Counted from the stretch's first letter, positions 23,694 through 32,143 are shown. The stretch is DNA of 64,000 nt from Jeotgalibacillus salarius (GCF_004405125.1 NZ_SORX01000003.1:246128-310127); one strand, 5' to 3'. A program made the numbers and translations. The notes: generated by a model from the sequence alone, not told the origin.

Positions 23694-24452
23694 ATGACTG
23701 CATATGGAACAATACCGGAGACAATATCTCCGCTTCAGGCATTAGACAGCATTGGAGAAACCATTCTACTAGCTGATCTTGCATATAATATCCAATGGAT
23801 GAATAAGAAAGCTGCGATTCTTTTAGATGAAGTCGCTTTGCTTTATGGGCTTTCAGGCAGCAGTGACATGATCGGTAAAAATATGGATCTTTTTCATCGC
23901 ACACCAGGTTATCAGAAAAGGATCATGCCACGTATTACCGAAACACACCGGGCAAGAATTACAATTAGAGAAATCGTCGTGACTGATATTGTGATCACAC
24001 CGATTCGTTCAGAAGGAGAAATCCAGGGGTTCGTCATCATGCTAATGGATGTAACGACAAAGGCCGAGGAATACGCCGCAAAAGAAAAGCTGATTAAAGA
24101 TTTATCTACTCCGATTATGAAGGTATGGCATAATGCAATTGCTCTGCCGTTAATTGGATCTTTTGATCAGGACCGCTTTGATTTATTAGTCGGTGAAGTC
24201 CTTCAGGAATGTTCAATGCATCAGATTGATTATGCATTAATTAATGTCAGTAAAATTCATTTTGATGAAGAATATGCTACAACAGTTCAATTTCAAAAAC
24301 TGATTGACTGCCTTCGCCTGATTGGTACAGAATGTATGATTGTCGCCGTTCCCCCTTCACTGGCTGTAAACATGACAGGGCTGGATAGAGATGTGATGAT
24401 TCATAAGAACGCTTATGAAGGATTGAAGTATATTATTGCGAGAGATGAATAA
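23694..24452 (+). CDS. PAS-STAS signalling protein (RsbR-type)
   Basis: A 252-residue cytoplasmic protein. Residues 10-130 form a PAS domain (SIGETILLADLAYNIQWMNK, GKNMDLFH, IRSEGEIQGFVIMLMDVTTKAEE); residues 138-248 form a STAS domain (LSTPIMKVWHNAIALPLIGSF, YALINVSKIHFDEEYATTVQFQ). RsbR-like proteins carry a sensory N-domain and a STAS output that works in stressosomes upstream of sigma-B or other pathways. The conserved Thr/Ser positions of RsbR are only partly evident here. GGGGAG precedes the ATG. It is monocistronic, with no kinase or phosphatase partner next to it. Confidence 0.82.
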   Translation: MTAYGTIPETISPLQALDSIGETILLADLAYNIQWMNKKAAILLDEVALLYGLSGSSDMIGKNMDLFHRTPGYQKRIMPRITETHRARITIREIVVTDIVITPIRSEGEIQGFVIMLMDVTTKAEEYAAKEKLIKDLSTPIMKVWHNAIALPLIGSFDQDRFDLLVGEVLQECSMHQIDYALINVSKIHFDEEYATTVQFQKLIDCLRLIGTECMIVAVPPSLAVNMTGLDRDVMIHKNAYEGLKYIIARDE

Positions 24453-24461
24453 CTATAAAGG

Positions 24462-24503
24462 AATCTGCCGGAGTGATCACTGACAGCTTACGGCAGATTT
24501 TTC
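24462..24503 (+). terminator. Terminator of the PAS-STAS gene
   Basis: AATCTGCCG (24462-24470) pairs with CGGCAGATT (24491-24499) over a 20-nt loop, followed by T residues. Confidence 0.75.
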
Positions 24504-24509
24504 AAGTCA

Positions 24510-25088
24510 TCATTTCTTGTGTACAAAAAGCAATGCAATAAATGCCAGGCTCATTCCCACTGAAACAATTGTCAGTCCATAAGACAAAAATAATGTAACA
24601 GGAACCATTGCAATCGCAAAAAATCCGGAAATGGTATAACGTCTTGAAAAGCCATAACATAACCCCATCGCAATAGCAGCTGCTGCCAGCGTTAAAGGTT
24701 CAAGCCACAGCGCACCCGCCAAGTACACTACGATCCCTTTCCCGCCTTTAAATTGTAAATATAAAGGAAACAGATGACCCAGCAGCACAAAGAGGATCCC
24801 TGAAAATATGGCCCATTCTAAACCGCCAAACCAGATAGTTATGATCCATAAGGCGATCCAGGTTTTCACAGCATCAATGAAAACTGTCAGCAGGAACCCC
24901 TTTTTCCCAAGTACTCGCCCAGCGTTTGTTGCACCTGCATTACCGCTCTCCAGCGTACGTATATCCTGTTTTTTGAAAAGTTTTGTAACGATATAAGCGC
25001 CGTTAAAACTGCCTAATAAGTAAGGCAGTATGGCTGAGAATAATAAGATCATTGCATTTAACCCCAGACTTGTGGAATATATACTCAT
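24510..25088 (-). CDS. PlsY-type glycerol-3-phosphate acyltransferase paralogue
   Basis: A 192-residue, five-helix membrane enzyme of the PlsY family, which transfers acyl groups from acyl phosphate to glycerol-3-phosphate. The three signature loops are present: GSFNGAYIVTKLF, SGNAGATNAGRVLGKKG and LQFKGGKGI. The long N-terminal segment and lone position suggest a second copy instead of the main housekeeping plsY, which in Bacillales is often next to parE; that is inference. The first ATG may be a few codons too early. Confidence 0.85.
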   Translation of the reverse strand: MSIYSTSLGLNAMILLFSAILPYLLGSFNGAYIVTKLFKKQDIRTLESGNAGATNAGRVLGKKGFLLTVFIDAVKTWIALWIITIWFGGLEWAIFSGILFVLLGHLFPLYLQFKGGKGIVVYLAGALWLEPLTLAAAAIAMGLCYGFSRRYTISGFFAIAMVPVTLFLSYGLTIVSVGMSLAFIALLFVHKK

Positions 25089-25153
25089 TCTTCATAATGC
25101 AGAGAATACCCTTTGATATTCAAGACATATCAAACACACCATACAGAAAAACG

Positions 25154-25190
25154 TAAAAATGACCGCTGCTCTATAACAGAGCAACAGCCA
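25154..25190 (-). terminator. Terminator of the GNAT gene
   Basis: GGCTGTTGCTCT and AGAGCAGCGGTC form a hairpin with G-T pairs, followed by TTTTTA on the minus strand. Confidence 0.7.
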
Positions 25191-25227
25191 TTTCTATGAT
25201 TCTATATTGTTTCTGAATATTTTGCAA

Positions 25228-25767
25228 TCACTTGTTTATACTAGCTGAGGATTTTTTTACCTCTCCAATCCAGATCATATGATCAAAACCACCGCCCCAG
25301 TAATTTTCTAATATGATATCCGGCTCTCCAAGCCGCTTCTTCCAATAAGTTTGTGAACTGACAAAGCCCGCATCCAAATAGAATTTAGACTGACCTCTTT
25401 GATAAAGAAATTCTTTCGTGTAGTTCAGGAGCTTACGTCCGATTCCCTTTCGTTGTTGTCCAGGATGTATGTAGATGCTGCCCACTTCAAACACACCTTC
25501 TTCCGGCTCCAGACCACAGGTGATCAGTTCCCCTGGTCTCATACAGGCAATGGACCCAATCACTTCATCGTTCTCTACTGCTACAAACATCACTTCTTCA
25601 TCCGATTCAATTATCCTTCGCGCAACTTTACAAAGACGCTCGGTTTCTTTTTCAATTAACCATTCTTTATCTTCTATCTTTTCATTTGAAATCAGTTTTA
25701 ACTGACATGCCGCAATCATACGGTCTAAAGAGGGAAGGTCCTCTTTTTTCAATTCTCTAATGATCAT
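25228..25767 (-). CDS. GNAT-family N-acetyltransferase
   Basis: A 179-residue acetyl-CoA-dependent transferase: VMFVAVENDEVIGSIACM forms the central strands, EVGSIYIHPGQQRKGIGRKLL is the strand-4 plus pyrophosphate-loop motif (QRKGIG), and KFYLDAGFVSSQTYWKKRLG ends the fold. The acceptor substrate is unknown. It is monocistronic with its own terminator. Confidence 0.85.
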   Translation of the reverse strand: MIIRELKKEDLPSLDRMIAACQLKLISNEKIEDKEWLIEKETERLCKVARRIIESDEEVMFVAVENDEVIGSIACMRPGELITCGLEPEEGVFEVGSIYIHPGQQRKGIGRKLLNYTKEFLYQRGQSKFYLDAGFVSSQTYWKKRLGEPDIILENYWGGGFDHMIWIGEVKKSSASINK

Positions 25768-25805
25768 CTTTTCACCCTGCTTTGTTCATGTTAATACAAT
25801 TATAC

Positions 25806-25843
25806 TAAAAAGCTGTCTGAGAATGGACCCGAACAGCTTTTTA
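25806..25843 (-). terminator. Terminator of the TetR-type gene
   Basis: AAAAAGCTGT pairs with ACAGCTTTTT over a 16-nt loop, with T-runs both ways; it lies 60 nt downstream of the TetR stop. Confidence 0.75.
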
Positions 25844-25903
25844 TCTTTTTCGACGTTTCCAGCCCGACCTGCATGATCTGGGTTAATCGTATTTAATGAA
25901 ATT

Positions 25904-26542
25904 TTAACCACCAAAGGGATTTCTTACTCTATTAAAATCTATCAGTAGCGGACTTAAGATTGTTTTCACTTTAAAACGTTGTTCTGATCTGTGACGTACA
26001 ATCATTAATAATTGATCAGCCATTTCTTCCGGAGATCGCAAAAAACCTGTCTGAATCCAGTAGATTAATAATCCTGTCACCGCAATTGAGTGATAAACCG
26101 CATACAATTCGTGGTCCACATCACCATGCTGAGAAAGGTCAGAGAGCATGACATCTTTAATTGCCAGACTTAATTTTTGATGAAATAAAGCGAGAAAAGG
26201 AGAGAATACCACTTGTGTATAGGCAGCCTGATTTTTTAATACTGAGTGAAACAAAGTGATTTCTGAAAAGTGGAGGTCCTGTAGCTGGAATGAAGTTAAT
26301 TGAGTGTATGGCTCACGATATGCCTCTATGACTTTAGCAACCATGTCATCTAAAAGCTGGTGAATGAGGTCATCAAGGCTGTCGTAATGATGATAAAACG
26401 TTGTCCGGTTCACTCCTGCATTTCGACAAAGGCTTGCAACCGTAAGATTTTTTAACGAATGATTTGATAACGTTTCCAATAACGAACTTTTCAACTTGAG
26501 ACGGGTTCGCATGACACGTCTATCCGGGTATATGGTTGACAT
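25904..26542 (-). CDS. TetR-family transcriptional regulator
   Basis: A 212-residue repressor. The N-terminal helix-turn-helix contains LTVASLCRNAGVNRTTFYHH YDS (residues about 33-55, read with the family's TFYxHY signature); the C-terminal part is the helical ligand-binding and dimerisation domain. It is divergent from an SDR gene, the usual arrangement for a repressor and its target. The ATG at 26542 has AAGGAGG seven bases upstream; the longer frame overlaps that site. Confidence 0.87.
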   Translation of the reverse strand: MSTIYPDRRVMRTRLKLKSSLLETLSNHSLKNLTVASLCRNAGVNRTTFYHHYDSLDDLIHQLLDDMVAKVIEAYREPYTQLTSFQLQDLHFSEITLFHSVLKNQAAYTQVVFSPFLALFHQKLSLAIKDVMLSDLSQHGDVDHELYAVYHSIAVTGLLIYWIQTGFLRSPEEMADQLLMIVRHRSEQRFKVKTILSPLLIDFNRVRNPFGG

Positions 26543-26616
26543 TAAAAAGCCTCCTTGAGAATTATTCAACAAATTCAGTTTGATTGTAGAATAACAATGA
26601 CAAGGCCTATAGAAAG

Positions 26617-26648
26617 AGAACTTATACCTTCATTATACTATAAGTGAG
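26617..26648. promoter_or_regulatory. Candidate operator in the TetR/SDR divergent region
   Basis: ACTTATA (26620-26626) and TATAAGT (26639-26645) form a dyad with a 12-nt spacer that contains TTATAC, a likely -10 box for the SDR gene. Position and symmetry suit binding by the adjacent TetR protein. Confidence 0.5.
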
Positions 26649-26713
26649 CAGCGTTTCTGCACACCCCAATTTAAGGCAGATGTGCTGTCATATAAAAAAT
26701 GGGAGGTATCAAT

Positions 26714-27454
26714 ATGGGTCGTCTTGATGGTAAGGTAGCACTGATTACAGGTGGGGCACGAGGAATGGGTGCTTCACATGCAAAGCTTTTTGTGAAAGAA
26801 GGAGCAAAGGTCGTAATCACAGATGTGCTGGCAGATGAAGGGGAAAAAACAGCAGAAACGCTTGGAGACCACTGTATATTTTTAAAACACAACGTAACGA
26901 GTGAAGATGAATGGAAGCATGTCGTAGAGAAAACTGAAGAACATTTTGGACCAATTAATATTCTTGTCAACAATGCAGGGATTGTGATTCAGGAGCCGCT
27001 TGAAAGCCTGAGCCTCGAAAATTATAAAAAGGTCATTGAGATCAATCAGGTCGGTGTATTTTTAGGCATGAAGTCAGTCATCCCTTCAATGAAGAAGACG
27101 GAGAGATGTTCGATTGTTAATATTTCTTCTATCTCAGGAATGGTGGGACAACCCATGACACTCGCTTATAATGCTTCAAAATTTGCAGTCCGCGGGATGA
27201 CAAAATCAGCGGCTGTTGAGCTCGGATCACTTGGAATCAGAGTGAATTCCATTCACCCTGGCATCATTAAAACACCTATGACACAAACCCCTGAACTCGA
27301 GGCGGTTCTTGAGCAAATGCTTCAGGGTATTCCTCTCGGGCGGACAGCTGAGCCTGAGGAAGTATCAAAATTATGTCTCTATCTCGCTTCTGATGAGTCA
27401 AGCTATTCTTCAGGATCTGAATTTATTATTGATGGCGGAATGATTGCCGGTTAA
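26714..27454 (+). CDS. Short-chain dehydrogenase (3-alpha/20-beta-hydroxysteroid dehydrogenase-like)
   Basis: A 246-residue classical SDR: ITGGARGMGASHAKLF is the NAD(P) loop, NNAG occurs in INILVNNAGIVI, the catalytic Ser lies in NISSISGM, and Tyr/Lys in YNASK. SIHPGIIKTPM and FIIDGGMIAG complete the fold. It resembles glucose or hydroxysteroid dehydrogenases; the substrate is unknown. GGGAGG precedes the ATG. It is divergently transcribed from a TetR regulator that probably controls it. Confidence 0.9.
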   Translation: MGRLDGKVALITGGARGMGASHAKLFVKEGAKVVITDVLADEGEKTAETLGDHCIFLKHNVTSEDEWKHVVEKTEEHFGPINILVNNAGIVIQEPLESLSLENYKKVIEINQVGVFLGMKSVIPSMKKTERCSIVNISSISGMVGQPMTLAYNASKFAVRGMTKSAAVELGSLGIRVNSIHPGIIKTPMTQTPELEAVLEQMLQGIPLGRTAEPEEVSKLCLYLASDESSYSSGSEFIIDGGMIAG

Positions 27455-27455
27455 T

Positions 27456-27491
27456 GAAAAAAGTCGTTCGCTGAGGTGGACGACTTTTTTA
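27456..27491 (+). terminator. Terminator of the SDR gene
   Basis: AAAAAAGTCGT (27457-27467) pairs with ACGACTTTTTT (27480-27490) over a 12-nt loop. Confidence 0.9.
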
Positions 27492-27559
27492 ATCTTTACA
27501 TAATTAAGGTTCGCTTGTTTCCACTTCTTTCAAGTATGATATTAAAAAGAGGTGATGAC

Positions 27560-28156
27560 GTGAAATTTCTTATTGTGTGGTTATTGTTATTGGCTTATGC
27601 AGTGTTTTTTGCTCCGGGTTCTGAAGGGTCAGATCCTGTACTGGATAATGTCTTTGCAGGAAATTGGGCAGCAATCGATCCGCTGGTGCTGACTGTCTTT
27701 AACTCGTTAGGTATCTTCCCTTTAATTTTTCTTACTATATTATTACGGAATGACCAGCAGAAATGGCCGGCCTGGCCGTTTTCACTCGCAGCTTTTGCCG
27801 GCGGTGCCTTTGCACTGCTTCCATGGTTTGCATATGGAGATCGCCCTGCTGAACGTGGATTGAGAACACCTAAGTGGCTCCTGATCGTCCTGCGTTCAAA
27901 AGTATGGCTGATCTTTTTGCTCATTTTCATTTTTGGCAATTTACTTACCCTCCTGCAAGGTGTTTCCTTCACTTCGTACGCTGAAGCGTTCCAGGAATCC
28001 AGCCTGGTATCAGTCATGACTGTTGATTGGTTTATTTTATGGTGGCTGTCTGTGTATGCGATTCATCGATTTTACCCGGATGCACAAAGAAAAGGCCTTG
28101 CGTGGATTCCGATTGCAGGACCGGTTCTGGTGTTGCTATCTTTAAAAAAGTCTTAA
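27560..28156 (+). CDS. Multi-pass membrane protein of unknown function
   Basis: A 198-residue protein with five or six hydrophobic segments: FLIVWLLLLAYAVFFAPG, the LVLTVFNSLGIFPLIFLTILL helix, FSLAAFAGGAFALLPWFAYG, VWLIFLLIFIFGNLLTLL and WFILWWLSVYAIHRFYPD, plus a short C-terminal helix. The start is the GTG at 27560 with AGAGGTGATG upstream; the longer frame from 27476 overlaps the preceding terminator. I do not recognise the family with certainty. Confidence 0.72.
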   Translation: MKFLIVWLLLLAYAVFFAPGSEGSDPVLDNVFAGNWAAIDPLVLTVFNSLGIFPLIFLTILLRNDQQKWPAWPFSLAAFAGGAFALLPWFAYGDRPAERGLRTPKWLLIVLRSKVWLIFLLIFIFGNLLTLLQGVSFTSYAEAFQESSLVSVMTVDWFILWWLSVYAIHRFYPDAQRKGLAWIPIAGPVLVLLSLKKS

Positions 28157-28171
28157 CATCCGGCTCAGTAA

Positions 28172-28208
28172 ACGCCGCCTGCTGACGATCTGCAGTGCGG
28201 TTTTTCTA
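28172..28208 (+). terminator. Probable terminator
   Basis: CCGC-CTGC pairs with GCAG-TGCGG (one bulged base) and is followed by five T residues. Confidence 0.6.
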
Positions 28209-28264
28209 TGTTTAGAATACCGGCCACTTTTCCATACTACTGTTAAAAAGGCTGTGAATAGCAT

Positions 28265-28552
28265 ATGTTCCCTGATATTCAGACAAACTTCTGGGATGCA
28301 GTCATCGCAGTACCCGTAGTTATGTTATTGACTCAGATAACTAAAAGTATCATCAGACCTTCTAAGCCCACCATTCCATTCATCGCACTTATTTTCGGAT
28401 TATGTATATCTATTTTTATTAGTCATAGAGAAAGCCTTCTGGCCGGTGTTTTTATGGGATGGTTTTATGGCTATGCGGCTGTCGGTTCCTACGCTTCTTT
28501 GAAAACAACTGTCATTTCTTATCTCAAAAAAGTCAGAAGAGAACCTTCTTAA
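28265..28552 (+). CDS. Small holin-like membrane protein
   Basis: A 95-residue protein with three hydrophobic stretches (about 12-27, 36-54, 58-78) and a basic tail VISYLKKVRREPS. The layout, with a short N-terminus, LLTQITKSIIRP and a Lys/Arg-rich C-terminus, resembles small phage-holin-type proteins, but there is no endolysin or other phage gene here. The ribosome site is weak (AAAAGG too far upstream). It could be a phage remnant or an ordinary membrane protein. Confidence 0.5.
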   Translation: MFPDIQTNFWDAVIAVPVVMLLTQITKSIIRPSKPTIPFIALIFGLCISIFISHRESLLAGVFMGWFYGYAAVGSYASLKTTVISYLKKVRREPS

Positions 28553-28559
28553 CTAAACA

Positions 28560-28598
28560 CAAAAAAGAGCAGCCTCACGAGGAGACCACTCTTTAAGC
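28560..28598 (-). terminator. Terminator of floT
   Basis: On the minus strand AGAGTGGTCTC pairs with GAGGCTGCTCT, allowing several G-T pairs, and is followed by TTTTTT just after the floT stop codon. Confidence 0.75.
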
Positions 28599-28600
28599 TT

Positions 28601-30154
28601 TTATTCTTCAGAAGATGATGGCTCTTCTGGAGCTGATGGTTTATTGTTTGCCGCATTAGTTTCTTTAGCTGGTGCAGCCTCTGAAGCTGCCTGTTTTTCA
28701 TCCTGATTTGTCACAACCGTATGAGTGTTTCCGCGGTTCACCATATCAGAAAGCAGCTTAGAAACATCAATACCTGTCAGCTCTTTCAGTGGTTCCTGAA
28801 TCTCAATCATTGTCTGTGTCACACTCTTACCATAAGAGGAAACTCCATTGCCGCCACCTGTATCAAGGATCTTAACAGAATCAATGTTTTCCATCGGCTT
28901 CGCTACTTTTTCAGCAAAGACCGGCAGCATCTCAATCAGCTTCTCAGCAAGGATGACTTCGCCGTGTTCAGCAATTGCTTCAGTCAGAAGTCGTCTTGAT
29001 TCTGCCTCAGCCTTACCACGCTCTAATATAACCTGCGCTTCGGCAAGACCAGCTTCACGCTGAATTTTCGCTTTTGCTTCTCCATCAATTTCCGCTTTAC
29101 GCGCATCTGCTTCCGCCTGACGTGTAACTGTGTAGTAATCGGCATCAGATTTTGCTTTACGGATCTTGTTTTCTTCTTCTTCAATGTCTACCTGACGTGA
29201 ACGTTCAACCTGCTGGATGCGCAGTTCTTCTTCTTTACGTTTCGAAATCAGCATTAATTCTTCCTGCTGAACTTCTTTATCCAGCTTCGCCTTCTCGAGC
29301 GTATAAGACTGCTCTGACTTCGCACGTGCACGTTCTGTTTCTTCTTTAATCGCTGCATCTTTCAGGTCTTTATTTTTCTGTGCTGCAGCAATTTCAGTCT
29401 GGCGCATATATTCCTGCTCTTTCGCTTCCTTATCAGAATTCGCACGCTGGATCCGCGTTTCTTTTTCAGAGTTGGCTTCTGCAATTTCAGCCAGCTTTCG
29501 AACCTCTGCAATTCGCGGACGTCCAAGGTTTTCTAAGTATCCATTCTCACTGTCAGCATCACGAAGATCCGTCAGCCCTAGTGATGTGATACGGAACCCC
29601 ATATCATCCAGCTGTTTCTGGGCAACCTCAGTTACCTGTTTGTTAAATGATTCACGGTCTTCGTTAATCTGTTCAACCGTCATTTTAGATAAAATTGCCC
29701 GGAGATTTGCACTCAGTACTTCTCCGATTTCCTCTTCCAATTCCTCAGATTTTTTTCCAAGGAACTGCTCTGCATAGTTTGCAATCCCCTTTAATGTATC
29801 AGCAACTTTTACCATTGCTACTGCGTCAGCAACAATTGGCACTCCGCCATTCGTATATACGCGCGGCGTTGTCAGCTTCAACTGGAACGACGTCAGCTCA
29901 ACCGGTGTAGCTGTCTGATGCATGCGCAGCAGGTGGCCCCCACCACGGATGATCTTCATTGACCGGCCTTCATTGTCTGTAAAGATGTTCGTTTCTTTTT
30001 CAGAATCACCTAGCTTTGGTCCTGTGATAATCAGTGCCTGATTCGAGCGTGCTGTACGGTAGCGGATTTTGTAATAAACAAATACAACTATCCCTGCAAT
30101 TGCCAGTAACACAAGAATCGGGATAATAATTGATAATGCAGCAAATAATTCCAT
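28601..30154 (-). CDS. floT: Flotillin-like protein FloT
   Basis: A 517-residue membrane scaffold that organises functional membrane microdomains. A hydrophobic N-terminal anchor (about 5-28, IIIPILVLLAIAGIVVFVYY) precedes the SPFH/PHB domain (about 45-210, TPRVYTNGGVPIVADAVA, EQINEDRESF), followed by a long Glu/Ala/Lys-rich coiled coil with AKAEIxxEA-type repeats (about 215-400), and an acidic, low-complexity tail rich in Glu, Pro and Ser. In B. subtilis floT lies in a sigma-W operon behind an nfeD gene; here no nfeD precedes it, but a close sigma-W-type promoter does. Confidence 0.95.
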   Translation of the reverse strand: MELFAALSIIIPILVLLAIAGIVVFVYYKIRYRTARSNQALIITGPKLGDSEKETNIFTDNEGRSMKIIRGGGHLLRMHQTATPVELTSFQLKLTTPRVYTNGGVPIVADAVAMVKVADTLKGIANYAEQFLGKKSEELEEEIGEVLSANLRAILSKMTVEQINEDRESFNKQVTEVAQKQLDDMGFRITSLGLTDLRDADSENGYLENLGRPRIAEVRKLAEIAEANSEKETRIQRANSDKEAKEQEYMRQTEIAAAQKNKDLKDAAIKEETERARAKSEQSYTLEKAKLDKEVQQEELMLISKRKEEELRIQQVERSRQVDIEEEENKIRKAKSDADYYTVTRQAEADARKAEIDGEAKAKIQREAGLAEAQVILERGKAEAESRRLLTEAIAEHGEVILAEKLIEMLPVFAEKVAKPMENIDSVKILDTGGGNGVSSYGKSVTQTMIEIQEPLKELTGIDVSKLLSDMVNRGNTHTVVTNQDEKQAASEAAPAKETNAANNKPSAPEEPSSSEE

Positions 30155-30197
30155 TATGTATGCCTCCCTGATAAAATTTGATTGTTCTGACTATATG

Positions 30198-30223
30198 TAC
30201 GGATGAATAGAAGAAAGGTTCCA
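30198..30223 (-). promoter_or_regulatory. Sigma-W-type promoter of floT
   Basis: On the minus strand TGGAAC (30218-30223) and CGTA (30198-30201) are separated by exactly 16 nt, matching the sigma-W consensus TGAAAC-N16-CGTA with one mismatch. It lies about 45 nt upstream of the floT start codon. B. subtilis floT is a known member of the sigma-W regulon. Confidence 0.75.
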
Positions 30224-30338
30224 TTTTTGGCGAAAGTTTTCCTTGAATAATTTTAACTTAAAGTGGCAAGTACATGATTTAAGTCTGTAAAATTGAACTT
30301 TTCAGCTATCGATACCAGATATATAATAATTAAATTTT

Positions 30339-30821
30339 TCAAGTTTGACTTTCCAACTTAAGACTCATCACCCGCTGCTCCCCGACCGGACCGGTAACCC
30401 TTCTGCCTGTGTCTTCAAAACCCGAACTCAGGTACAGCCTGAATGCCGGATCATTTTTCAGGTTGACTGATAACACAATTTCATCGCAAGCAGGAAACTC
30501 TTTTCTAACCCACTCAGTCAGCAGCTCCATCGCCTGCTTTGCATAACCCCTCCCCTGTTGATCTTTCGTTATAGACAGTGAAGCCAACAGGCATGCCGAT
30601 TCATTTGGTGTATAATTCTTCAAACGTCCGGATTGTTCAAGGACGAAAAACCCAACAGCTTTTTGTTCAGCTAAGATCACCACAGGAAACTGCTCTGTCG
30701 TTAACCTGTCCAGTTGATCTGCAGGTAATGTCGTAAACTGCTCCTGTTCTTTAGTAAGATAAAAGTTTGTCAGATCCTTCTGATAGATCCTTGAAAAATG
30801 TTCAAGTGTCACTTCATTCAA
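30339..30821 (-). CDS. GNAT-family N-acetyltransferase
   Basis: A 160-residue acetyltransferase: FPVVILAEQKAVGFFVLE forms the core strands, LLASLSITKDQQGRGYAKQAM contains the acetyl-CoA loop (QGRGYA), and SVNLKNDPAFRLYLSSGFEDT is the typical last strand-helix. The start overlaps the stop of the nucleotidyltransferase gene by four bases (ATGA), so both are translated together. The substrate is unknown. Confidence 0.86.
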   Translation of the reverse strand: MNEVTLEHFSRIYQKDLTNFYLTKEQEQFTTLPADQLDRLTTEQFPVVILAEQKAVGFFVLEQSGRLKNYTPNESACLLASLSITKDQQGRGYAKQAMELLTEWVRKEFPACDEIVLSVNLKNDPAFRLYLSSGFEDTGRRVTGPVGEQRVMSLKLESQT

Positions 30822-31603
30822 CTATTCACACGCTCCCCATCAAGCACTTCAATCATTTTCTCTATAAACGGAAATGCCTCCGACTCTTCACCAAGTGTTT
30901 CTTTAAGCCAGACAGTCTCAGTTTTCAGAATTACAACTGTCTTCCTCATCGCCTGCTCATGATTTTGAGGTGTTATATGTTCCAACATATTGATCAGTGC
31001 ATTCAACGGCTCTGCCGGTAATGACCGCATGGCATCTTTCATCCCAAGCTGGGCACGGTGAGGAGCATAACGGTGAAATAACACACGCACAAGATATTTC
31101 GTCATCAAATGAAGTGCTTCTATCGCCCAAATGTCATTCCCTCTGTTCCAGGCTTTCCGGTACTGAAATAAAAACCAGCCTATATCAAATGCCTGTTCTT
31201 CCAATTCTGCAGCAGATAATGTGAGGTGCTGTTTGTCTTTAAATTGTTCCATGAGATTCTCCGGATCATATAAAACAGTAAAATAATCCGTTGTCTTAAA
31301 CGTTTCTTCCGTTACTGTAAACAAGTCCACATGCAGCAGATTGTCATACACCGTGATGACCTGCGGCGCAATAATAAAAAGACTTTCATGGAACAGCATT
31401 GACCCGTAAGCAGACAGGTGTTCGACTCTTCTTGGTAAAAACTTATCGATCTTTTCCCCGTCAACAAAGCAATAAAGATCTACATCCGAGAATTCATCGC
31501 CTTCATTTCTTCCCAGTGACCCTTTTAGCACCACCGCTTTTACTAACGGATCATTTTTCAAAGATTCAGTTATTTTTTCAGCTGCTTCCATCTGTATATT
31601 CAT
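30818..31603 (-). CDS. Nucleotidyltransferase-fold protein
   Basis: A 261-residue protein with the polymerase-beta-like nucleotidyltransferase motif GSLGRNEGDEFSDVDLYCFV (about residues 29-48; Gly-Ser plus the two metal-binding Asp residues) and a third carboxylate in LLHVDLFTV. The C-terminal half is helical (DIGWFLFQYRKAWNRGN). It resembles small-molecule adenylyltransferases of the aminoglycoside-modifying type; the substrate is unassigned. It is coupled to the downstream GNAT gene. Confidence 0.8.
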   Translation of the reverse strand: MNIQMEAAEKITESLKNDPLVKAVVLKGSLGRNEGDEFSDVDLYCFVDGEKIDKFLPRRVEHLSAYGSMLFHESLFIIAPQVITVYDNLLHVDLFTVTEETFKTTDYFTVLYDPENLMEQFKDKQHLTLSAAELEEQAFDIGWFLFQYRKAWNRGNDIWAIEALHLMTKYLVRVLFHRYAPHRAQLGMKDAMRSLPAEPLNALINMLEHITPQNHEQAMRKTVVILKTETVWLKETLGEESEAFPFIEKMIEVLDGERVNS

Positions 31604-31621
31604 TAAACATTCCTCTCTTCA

Positions 31622-32128
31622 TTATTCAAAAGGATAAAATACTTCTTCTCCATCTTCATAGATCACACTGAATTGTTCCGGTGTAAAACCTTCCAGCCGG
31701 TTACGATCAATCGGTAATACCCAAAAATGCTGATCTGGGCTTACTTCTATTAACAAACCATCTCCCTGAAAACGAACAGTTGCTAAACCGGGTGGGCGGT
31801 AGCCAAAAAGCAAGCCGTATTCACCTGCTGCCGTTGTATTAAAGTTGCTGATACCGAACCGCTCACCGTTTTCAGTCGTTGTAAGAGCTGCACTTGGACC
31901 GGTAATGCTTCTCCATCCCAGCAAACCCTTCTAATATACTTCTGCAACAATTAGATTATCATCCTCGGTAATCGCTATAGCCTCGCCGCTGCTCACATTG
32001 TGAATAGCCAGCACGTTCCCCTCTATGCTTTCTTCTAAATTACTATGCAGCGCATAAATCACACCCCATGTCAGAACTCCCACTATAGCCAGTCCAATTA
32101 ATATGATTGAAACTTTTCTTCCGATCAC
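31622..32128 (-). pseudogene. Membrane-anchored beta-domain protein interrupted by an in-frame amber codon
   Basis: Two adjacent open frames lie in the same reading frame and are separated only by one TAG (31931-31933). Read through, they give one sensible product of about 168 residues: a GTG start at 32128 behind GGGAGGG, a membrane anchor (KVSIILIGLAIVGVLTWGVI), then AIHNVSSGEAIAITEDDNLI, VAEVY, the stop, KGLLGWRSITGPSAAL and a C-terminal domain ending EEVFYPFE. The downstream half has no plausible start of its own: the TTG at 31924 lies one base from AGAAGGG. I infer a recent nonsense mutation, a sequencing error or programmed readthrough. The family is unrecognised. Confidence 0.7.
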
Positions 32129-32143
32129 AATCCCTCCCATAGA

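Noticed and set aside
28265-28552. Prophage remnant based on the holin-like protein
   Set aside because: No endolysin, terminase, integrase or attachment site nearby; one small membrane protein is not enough.
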